Assembly (NCBI RefSeq): GCF_001693485.1
Contig: NZ_MAXC01000021.1
Location: 1-35,546, forward strand
Direction: 5' to 3'
Source of the DNA: Bradyrhizobium sp. LMTR 3
GTDB taxonomy: Bacteria > Pseudomonadota > Alphaproteobacteria > Rhizobiales > Xanthobacteraceae
Length of the DNA: 35,546 nucleotides
The notes beneath the pieces were generated by a model. The model made no database searches. It saw only the letters and a list, made by a program, of their open reading frames with translations, and was not told the origin of the DNA. Of the stretch, positions 30,158 to 35,546 are shown one piece after another; the first letter of the stretch is position 1; each line of letters begins with the position of its first letter. The position numbers were made by a program, and so were the translations under genes.

Positions 30158-31501
30158 TCACGCCTCGATCTCGACGTCGACAAAACCCCTGGACTCCTGC
30201 AGCATCCGTTCGAGATCGGTGCGCAAGGGCTGCGGTTGTGAAAACGACTTCTTCTCAAACTCGCTGAATTTCGGCACCGCCGACGTCTTCTTGCCGGCCT
30301 TCTTGAAGGCGTTGGCGTAATTCCTGGTATTGGAAACCCGCTTGCCAATTTCGGCGAGCAGGTCCGTGCGCGGAATGGTCTCGTAGTTGCCGCGGCGGGT
30401 CGAGACGGTAGCCTTTGCACCGGCCTTCGACTTCACCGGCAGGATTGCATCGAGGATGGCGAGCGGCTCGCCCTCGCTGGCGGCCGCCGTCATGCCCCAC
30501 GGGGTGGCGTTGACGCTACCGTGGTGGCCGATCTTATAGAAGGCGAGCGGGCCCTTCAGCTTCTCCTTGCGCAAATTCCACATTACGTTCCAGGCGCAAT
30601 TGGCCTTCGTGCCCTCCTTGTAGGCGCCGTCCCATTCGGCGTCGCCGACGAACAACAGCCGCTTGCCTTTCCATTCGATCAGGAGCACGACGCTGGTATT
30701 GTTGCAGACCTTGCCGTCGAGGTCGGCGAAGGCGAGCGCAGTGGACAGCATCCGCGAGCGCAACTGACGGAAATCGGCAGGATCGATATTCGCCGGCATC
30801 GGAACGGCGTCTGGCTGCGGCACTGCGGTCAACGGGTCTGGCAGGCCGGTGTCGATGAAACCCAGCCGCCGCAGCGCGGGATCACCTTCCTTACCGAGAT
30901 AGTAGAAATCGATGTCCTTTTCCGGCCCGAGCACGCTGACCGTGGCGTCGGTCTTGAGCGGCAAGGCGAGATCGGCCTTCTTTGACTTCGCATGAACGTA
31001 GACCGGCTTGATCTTGCTCGCCTGGGGCAGGGTCTCGCGCAGCGTCTTCATCGCGGTCTTGTTGAGCGCTAGCGCCGCGGCAAGCTCCATCAAGGGCGGG
31101 CTGAGCGCGAGATTGAGCCTTACCGCCTGCTCCATGGCGTTGGCCGCGAAACTGTGGAGCTTCTTCGCCCGCTTCGCCTCGGGATGATCGAGATCCATCG
31201 CTGCGCTCATCCAGATCGCGCCGAACGACAGATCGTCCCAGAGATCCATGCCGAAGCCGGTCATATGATCCTTGTGCTCGTGGGTCACGACCAAGAGATC
31301 GACGTGACGCTTGCCGTCGATTTCAGGCAGCATCGTCTTCAGATTGTCGATGGCGGCAGCAAGATAATCGGTGCTGCTCAGCGTTCCGCAGTCAATCAGG
31401 ATGTGGAAATCCCTGCCGTTCTTGTGCGCCTTCGGCATCCGGCAATAGATGGAGTCGCCGAGGCCTACGTCGTACAACCGGATCAGAAGCTTATCTGCCA
31501 T
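30158..31501 (-). CDS. ComEC-like metallo-beta-lactamase fold hydrolase
   Basis: A 447-residue soluble protein. The metal-binding motif H74-E-H76-K-D78-H79 lies after the strand RHVDLLVVT. A second-half strand with LLFVGDAEWD (metal Asp) and KIGHHGSVNATPWGM match the ComEC/Rec2 type of metallo-beta-lactamase domain. Between them is a long helical insert (about 110-200) and a Pro/Asp-rich stretch; the C-terminus is basic. ComEC-type domains are nucleases in known cases, but no membrane part is present here. The ATG overlaps the upstream peptidase gene by 19 bases, showing tight coupling. Confidence 0.85.
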   Translation of the reverse strand: MADKLLIRLYDVGLGDSIYCRMPKAHKNGRDFHILIDCGTLSSTDYLAAAIDNLKTMLPEIDGKRHVDLLVVTHEHKDHMTGFGMDLWDDLSFGAIWMSAAMDLDHPEAKRAKKLHSFAANAMEQAVRLNLALSPPLMELAAALALNKTAMKTLRETLPQASKIKPVYVHAKSKKADLALPLKTDATVSVLGPEKDIDFYYLGKEGDPALRRLGFIDTGLPDPLTAVPQPDAVPMPANIDPADFRQLRSRMLSTALAFADLDGKVCNNTSVVLLIEWKGKRLLFVGDAEWDGAYKEGTKANCAWNVMWNLRKEKLKGPLAFYKIGHHGSVNATPWGMTAAASEGEPLAILDAILPVKSKAGAKATVSTRRGNYETIPRTDLLAEIGKRVSNTRNYANAFKKAGKKTSAVPKFSEFEKKSFSQPQPLRTDLERMLQESRGFVDVEIEA

Positions 31502-33372
31502 TGCCGATCCCCCGTGCCGTTGTGATCGTGGTCGTCGAGCGAGAAATGCGGCGCCAGGCCGAATCGCAGCTTGCCGTCGACATGCTCGACGGTAAACGGC
31601 GGCGTGGCTCGCTCCAGAAGGCCGAGCTCGCTGCCAATCGATTCGCCGATCATGCCTGCCGCGACGCGGGCGGCGATCGTGTCCAGAAGCTCTTTCTTCC
31701 GGCGCATGCCTTCGGTCTGCTCGGCGAGCGCCGCCTCCGACGTGCCGACGCTGGCGGTGCCGGGCTTGCGCACCCAGTGGATCAGGTTGCCGTTCTGGTC
31801 GAGGACCATGGTGGCGCCGCAGAGCATCGTGGTGCGCTGCCCGGCAAAGCGGCCGAACCTGCCACCTTCGAGCACCAGCTCCTCGCGCCAGAGATATTGC
31901 ACGATGGTCTGCTGCGGCAGCGGCAGCCCGTCGCGGGTGCGCTTGTTGGCGCGCACGATCTCGGGGACGTCGATGTCGGTGCTGAACGGAATAAACAGCT
32001 TGGCGCGATTGTCGTCGAGGAAGCGGTAGGCGCCGCCGCGCGAGGCGGCGATCGATTCCACGGAGTGGAACACGTCGAGGGCCGGCCGCCTGAACACCGG
32101 CGCGGGCTCCATCAGCGGCTTGCGGTCCGCCTCTTCGAGAAGGCCCCGCTTGATGAAGCAGTCGACCATCAACTGGCGGTAGCCCGACGGATCGGTCGGA
32201 TTGGCGACCTGCTCGGCGCGCAGCACGGCCAGCGCGTAGTCCTTGAACGTCACTGCGCAGGGCGGCAGCAGATCGAGCGGCTGGATCGCGAGCATCTGCA
32301 TGCGGGGGACTGTGTCGGCCAGCGCACGGATGTCGCTCGGCTTCTTGCTGCCGCCGGCCTTCGCGCGCCTGACCTCGTTCTTCTGGTGCTTGGCGAATAC
32401 TCCCATGAGAATATCGAACATCGCCCCGGTCAGCACCTCCGACAGCGCGTGCGGCTCGAGGTTGCCGGCGAGATCCTGCATCGTATGCTTGTTCAGGGCG
32501 GTTCGCAGATACGGGGCGTTCGCGGTCGCCTCGCCGAACTCGCGGGCCAGTCCCGCGAGCAACTGCGCGTTGGTAAGCGCGCCATTGCTTTCCTTCAGCA
32601 CGACCCTGCGGAAGGCATTATTGCGGAACGCCATCAGAAGTGCAGTGAGGTCGCCCATGAATTCGTGAAACGCCGCCGTCTGGGCGCCGACAGATTCGAA
32701 ATAATAGGGCCGCAGGCCATCGAGCACGGCGTGGCCGAACTCGTGGTTCACGATGTCGGAGGACAGGCAGGTGTAGACCGTGCCCTTTTCGCTCTCGAAC
32801 CAGTAGAGCTGCAGCGACTTGCTGCCCCGGTCATAATAGGCGTTCTCGCCGTAGCCGGCATGCGGCACGATAATTAGCCGGTTGCCTTCGAACGCCCAAC
32901 TGATGCGGCGGCCGAGGCCGGCACCGCTCTCGAAGAAGTCGAGCGTGTTCTGGACGATCGCCCAGACGCTCAGTTGATGGTACTGATAGAGCTCCTTGGT
33001 ATTCTCATCGAGAACCGTCTTGCGGTCGGGCGCCAGATAGCGGTTGTTCCGCGCGTCCCAGATCGCGGGCGGCGTCAGCACGTTTCTGGTCGCGTCGTAG
33101 TCGATCACGGCGAAACGTGCGCTGGTCGGGCCGTCGCCGAGCCCCGGCTCCCAGGGGGTCGTGAATTCATCATCGATGCCGGCGCCCTCGGTATCTGCCG
33201 CCACCGCCGGGTCCTTGAAGTAGACGCGGACCGGCATGCGCAGGCCGGTTTCCTTGAGTGTGTCGAGCCCCAGATACTGCCGCGCCTGGTACAGATCAAT
33301 CATCGTGGCGCGCGTCAGTTTGCGCTCCGGGTTCTTGCGCGATGGCGGAATCTTCTTCTTCGTAGTGCCCAT
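31483..33372 (-). CDS. Thermolysin-like (gluzincin) metallopeptidase, HEFGH type
   Basis: A 629-residue protein. The zinc motif HEFGH is at 210-214 and the third ligand is most likely Glu237 in AAFHEFMGDLTAL, in the spacing range of M4-like gluzincins. The region before it (about 85-205) contains YHQLSVWAIVQNTLDFFESGAGLGRRISWAF, like the fold that precedes HExxH in thermolysin. The C-terminal 350 residues are unlike M4 propeptide or PPC domains and I do not recognise them. The N-terminus is Lys/Arg-rich without a signal peptide, so it probably acts in the cytoplasm. It is the first gene of the three-hydrolase operon and overlaps the next by 19 bases. Confidence 0.82.
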   Translation of the reverse strand: MGTTKKKIPPSRKNPERKLTRATMIDLYQARQYLGLDTLKETGLRMPVRVYFKDPAVAADTEGAGIDDEFTTPWEPGLGDGPTSARFAVIDYDATRNVLTPPAIWDARNNRYLAPDRKTVLDENTKELYQYHQLSVWAIVQNTLDFFESGAGLGRRISWAFEGNRLIIVPHAGYGENAYYDRGSKSLQLYWFESEKGTVYTCLSSDIVNHEFGHAVLDGLRPYYFESVGAQTAAFHEFMGDLTALLMAFRNNAFRRVVLKESNGALTNAQLLAGLAREFGEATANAPYLRTALNKHTMQDLAGNLEPHALSEVLTGAMFDILMGVFAKHQKNEVRRAKAGGSKKPSDIRALADTVPRMQMLAIQPLDLLPPCAVTFKDYALAVLRAEQVANPTDPSGYRQLMVDCFIKRGLLEEADRKPLMEPAPVFRRPALDVFHSVESIAASRGGAYRFLDDNRAKLFIPFSTDIDVPEIVRANKRTRDGLPLPQQTIVQYLWREELVLEGGRFGRFAGQRTTMLCGATMVLDQNGNLIHWVRKPGTASVGTSEAALAEQTEGMRRKKELLDTIAARVAAGMIGESIGSELGLLERATPPFTVEHVDGKLRFGLAPHFSLDDHDHNGTGDRQWQISF

Positions 33373-33481
33373 GCTATCGGCTCTCTCGCAATAGCCCGAC
33401 TGCGACTCGAGTCCTGCCGTCGCAGGGAGCGGTGGCCTGTGCCATGCCAGGCCGAATATGAACTGCAGGACGAGGTGTCCC

Positions 33482-33510
33482 TAAAATCGCGGACGATCCG
33501 GCGGCGTCAA
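33482..33510 (-). promoter_or_regulatory. Possible sigma-70-type promoter of the three-hydrolase operon
   Basis: On the minus strand TTGACG is followed after 17 bases by ATTTTA, about 110 bases upstream of the gluzincin gene. The -35 box is good and the -10 box poor. An AT-rich patch (33520-33545) lies just beyond. Confidence 0.3.
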
Positions 33511-33600
33511 CCAAAGCGCGTAAAATTTGTTAAAGTATATTTGAGCGCGGCACGAATGCAAGGGCCTGTGTGCGGTCACGCGAGGCGCCTCGTGGCGATG

Positions 33601-34005
33601 CTATACTGCCTGTCCCGCCTTCAGCAGCGAACAGCCCGTAATCTTCAGGCTGCCGTCGGGCTGCTGCTCCAGCGTGTACATCGCTTCCCAGGCTTCGCCA
33701 TTGTCGTCGACGATGTGGACGCGCTGGGCGATGTCGCCGCCAGCGGCGCGCCCCTCGCCGAATTCGAAACTCTTGTGGCGATAGACCGGCGCGTAGCCCT
33801 GCCGGACCATCTGCATGAAGATATCGGCTTGCGGAAAGATCTGCCTGATCTCGGGTGCGGCGTGAGAATAGGCGGCCGCGGCGTCGTCGCGGATGAACGC
33901 CTGCTCCTGCGCGCGGATCACGCTTTGGGCAGTAGCGACGTCATCGGCGAGGGCAGGGGTGCCCAACCCGATGAGGAATGCGAGAACCAGAGCAAGAACG
34001 CGCAT
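33601..34005 (-). CDS. DUF4864 periplasmic protein
   Basis: A 134-residue exported protein with a clear signal peptide (about residues 1-20, cleavage near ALA-D). The mature part, AQSVIRAQEQAFIRDDAAAAYSHAAPEIRQIFPQADIFMQMVRQGYAPVYRHKSFEFGE, fits DUF4864, a SnoaL/cystatin-like small fold often found in Rhizobiales. The C-terminal half has AMYTLEQQPDGSLKITGCSLL. The function is not known. GGGGG lies about seven bases before the ATG. It stands alone on the minus strand upstream of the peptidase operon. Confidence 0.82.
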   Translation of the reverse strand: MRVLALVLAFLIGLGTPALADDVATAQSVIRAQEQAFIRDDAAAAYSHAAPEIRQIFPQADIFMQMVRQGYAPVYRHKSFEFGEGRAAGGDIAQRVHIVDDNGEAWEAMYTLEQQPDGSLKITGCSLLKAGQAV

Positions 34006-34187
34006 GCAAATGCCCCCGGACTGGCGGTGCTTGCCACGGTGCAGACAAGTGGAAATTTATACCCGCCGGCACGTGGGCGGAAGTACTATTCGCGTAAGCG
34101 TTAGGAGAGATGGGGAACAAGCCAAGGCACTTATCGTTTCTCAATTGTCGTTCCCTCAAGTATCCTTTCTCTCGGGAGGAGCACCCG

Positions 34188-34466
34188 ATGACACTCGCGC
34201 GCGGAAACATTCGCGGTTATGAGTTCGATCGCATGGTGCTGCTGTTCTCCATGATGGACGGCCCGAGGGAAATACCCTGCGCGGTCAGCGCCTCCGCGAT
34301 GGACGCTCTTGAACATGCGTCGCGCACGGCGACCAGCGAGCGTGAAGAGCAATTCCTTCGGTTGCGCGACCGCATCGAACAATGCGCGTCGCGCAAGTTC
34401 GATGCGGGGGAGTTCGAGGGGACCCCGCCCGGCATCATCATACGCAGCATCGATTTTCGCGGTTAG
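34188..34466 (+). CDS. DUF1488 family protein
   Basis: A 92-residue cytoplasmic protein of the DUF1488 type. It opens with MTLARGNIRGYEFDRMVLLFSMMDGPREIPCAVSASAMDAL, has a helical centre (TATSEREEQFLRLRDRIEQCASRKFD) and ends in GIIIRSIDFRG. GGGAGGA lies seven bases before the ATG and decides the start; an open upstream extension of 26 residues has no such support. The role of the family is unknown. Its downstream side is interrupted by an insertion sequence 53 bases after the stop codon. Confidence 0.8.
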   Translation: MTLARGNIRGYEFDRMVLLFSMMDGPREIPCAVSASAMDALEHASRTATSEREEQFLRLRDRIEQCASRKFDAGEFEGTPPGIIIRSIDFRG

Positions 34467-34564
34467 TTATGCTGACCCTGCTCCAGACGATGGCTGTCGC
34501 CGCGACGGCAGGTCGCCTAGGTCGTGTGGACTCTTGGGATTCTCAAATCAGATGGAATGTGATT

Positions 34565-34592
34565 CAAGGCTTTCTTTTAGGAGAAAGCCTTG
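34565..34592 (+). promoter_or_regulatory. Hairpin covering the transposase ribosome site and start
   Basis: Perfect ten-base arms CAAGGCTTTC (34565-34574) and GAAAGCCTTG (34583-34592) leave an eight-base loop that includes AGGA of the ribosome site. The 3' arm ends in the TTG start codon. In other elements such hairpins stop translation of transcripts that enter from outside. Confidence 0.6.
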
Positions 34593-35350
34593 GGTGTCAT
34601 GGATCGCCTCGTCCTGAGCGATGCACAATGGGATCGTATCTCCCGCCTGATCATCGGTCGACCGGACCAGCGCGGTTCGACAGGCCGCGACAACCGGATG
34701 TTTGTCGAAGGGGTGTTATGGATCGTGCGAACCGGTTCGCCGTGGCGTGATCTGCCCGAGGCGTTTGGCGAATGGAACAGCGTCTTCCGACGCTTCAGCC
34801 GATGGAGCGCCAAGGGGGTCTGGCTGCGCATGTTCGAAGCGCTCGCAGATGATCCGGACTTTGAATACCTGATCGTTGACTCCACCATCGTCCGCGCCCA
34901 CCAGCACGCCAGCGGCGCAAAAGGGGGGCTCAAAATCAGGCCATCGGGCGTTCGCGCGGCGGCCTGACGACAAAAATCCATATGGCTGTCCGCGGCTTGG
35001 GTTGCCCGATCCGCTTCTTCCTAACGGCAGGTCAAGCCGGCGATGCGCCTCAGGCCCAGCCGCTCATCGAGGGGCTTCCAGCCGAAGTCGTGATGGGCGA
35101 TGCGGCCTACGATTCCGATGCGTTGCGATCCGCGATCGCCGCAAAAGGCGCTCAAGCCGTCATTCCGAACAACCCCTCGCGGGCAATCAAATATCCGCTG
35201 AACAAACCCCTCTATGCCGAGCGTCATCTGATCGAATGTTGCTTCTCAAAACTGAAGCGGTTCCGGCGCGTCGCAACGCGCTACGAAAAGACCGCGCGAA
35301 ATTACTTCGCCGTCGTAACTATCGCAGCAGCTCTGCTCTGGCTAAGGTAA
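34590..35350 (+). CDS. IS5-family transposase, two frames joined by -1 frameshift
   Basis: The first frame (34590-34967) gives MGVMDRLVLSDAQWDRISRL and the first DDE residue region (YLIVDSTIVRAHQHASGAKGG). The second frame (about 34929-35350) gives QNQAIGRSRGGLTTKIHMAV, the second Asp (VVMGDAAYDSD) and the Glu region (IECCFSKLKRFRRVATRYEK). The switch is at A4G6 (34919-34928): slipping back one base joins AKGG to the standard IS5 continuation AQNQAIGRSRGGL. Without the slip the first frame runs 13 codons beyond and stops. Full length would be about 253 residues. TTG (34590) follows AGGAG; ATG at 34599 is an alternative start. Confidence 0.85.
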
Positions 35351-35433
35351 ATGTCCACACGACCTAGCACTACTTTGGCAGATTTTGAGCGGCATAGGAT
35401 TCCCAAATCAGTTTTCCAATGATTCATGGGTAG

Positions 35434-35455
35434 TCGGCCTTTGGAGGGGCCGACC
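35434..35455 (+). other. Hairpin before the second transposase start
   Basis: GTCGGCC and GGCCGAC form a seven-base perfect stem around a TTTGGAG loop, which contains the ribosome site GGAG. The stem ends next to the ATG of the IS701-like transposase. The layout parallels the hairpin in the adjacent IS5-type element. Confidence 0.5.
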
Positions 35456-35546
35456 ATGGTTGGCAACACGCTGGATTGGAATGAAGAGCTTGGACGCTGG
35501 CTCAAGCCATTTCTGGATCGGTTGGGTCATAAAGCGCGGCGACAAA
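35455..35546 (+). CDS. IS701-like transposase, N-terminus (cut by window end)
   Basis: The visible 30 codons read MVGNTLDWNEELGRWLKPFL followed by DRLGHKARRQ. I recognise this as the start of IS701-family (DDE) transposases common in rhizobia. GGAG lies upstream in the loop of a hairpin. The rest of the element lies beyond the window, so its integrity and right end are unknown. Its left end should lie between 35367 and 35430, but I could not define the inverted repeat. Confidence 0.75.

Larger units (their letters stand above)
34520..35364 (+). mobile_element. IS5-family (IS427-group) insertion sequence
   Basis: The element is 845 bases long. Terminal inverted repeats start GGTCGTGTGGAC on the left and end GTCCACACGACC on the right, and each side is flanked by TA, the target duplication typical of the IS427 group. 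It carries one transposase spread over two frames. The left end contains a hairpin over the transposase start. It appears complete. It lies between the DUF1488 gene and a second transposase gene. Confidence 0.9.

Noticed and set aside
31501..32877. 458-codon open frame on the plus strand
   Set aside because: Antisense to the gluzincin gene, whose HEFGH motif and operon overlap are convincing.
1..35546. CRISPR array, tRNA or rRNA genes
   Set aside because: No regularly spaced direct repeats and no cloverleaf or rRNA-like sequence were noticed on either strand; a covariance-model scan was not possible.

Overview
The window is GC-rich chromosome from an alphaproteobacterium, most likely Bradyrhizobium or a close relative. 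The grounds are an unmistakable CtrA, GANTC (CcrM) sites in front of it, flagellar genes dispersed around it, OpgC, many small Bradyrhizobium-type secreted proteins, and several families of dispersed palindromic repeats. This is judged from protein and repeat style, not from a database search.

Layout. 1-2821 (+): end of a chemotaxis operon, cheW(partial)-cheY-cheB-cheR. 2859-4833 (-): a compact DUF350 / Ser-rich DUF1190-like / glutathionylspermidine-synthase-like operon, the same order as E. coli yjfL-yjfM-yjfC. 4938-5926: a cytochrome P460-cupredoxin fusion between two nearly identical terminators. 5972-8950: ctrA divergent from fliI-fliJ. 9081-10547: ECF sigma factor and RskA-like anti-sigma factor. 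10871-13541 (-): a small membrane protein behind an EcfG-like promoter, then flhA behind a CtrA-like site. 14131-20055: accessory region with small secreted or membrane proteins, OpgC, a 59-residue zinc-ribbon protein and several repeats. 20056-22086: GNAT acetyltransferase and AI-2E-type permease. 22289-28166 (-): copper-handling island (DUF411, DUF305, CusF-like, cupredoxin, multicopper oxidase, TolC-type lipoprotein, small lipoprotein, His-rich protein). 28232-29530 (+): MFS transporter. 29547-33372 (-): operon of three predicted zinc hydrolases. 33601-34466: DUF4864 and DUF1488 proteins. 34520-end: an IS5/IS427-group element with a frameshifted transposase, then the start of an IS701-like transposase cut by the window end.

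How it works together. The left third is motility and cell-cycle control: Che proteins steer the motor, CtrA is the class I flagellar regulator, FliI/FliJ energise and chaperone flagellar export, and FlhA is the export gate. The copper island looks like a periplasmic detoxification unit with oxidation (multicopper oxidase), binding (cupredoxin, CusF, DUF411, DUF305, His-rich protein) and outer-membrane export (TolC), but no inner-membrane pump in view. The least explained part is the HEFGH peptidase / ComEC-like metallo-beta-lactamase / M15-like peptidase operon at 29.5-33.4 kb. It is the best candidate here for an undescribed system, although nothing in the sequence proves a joint function.
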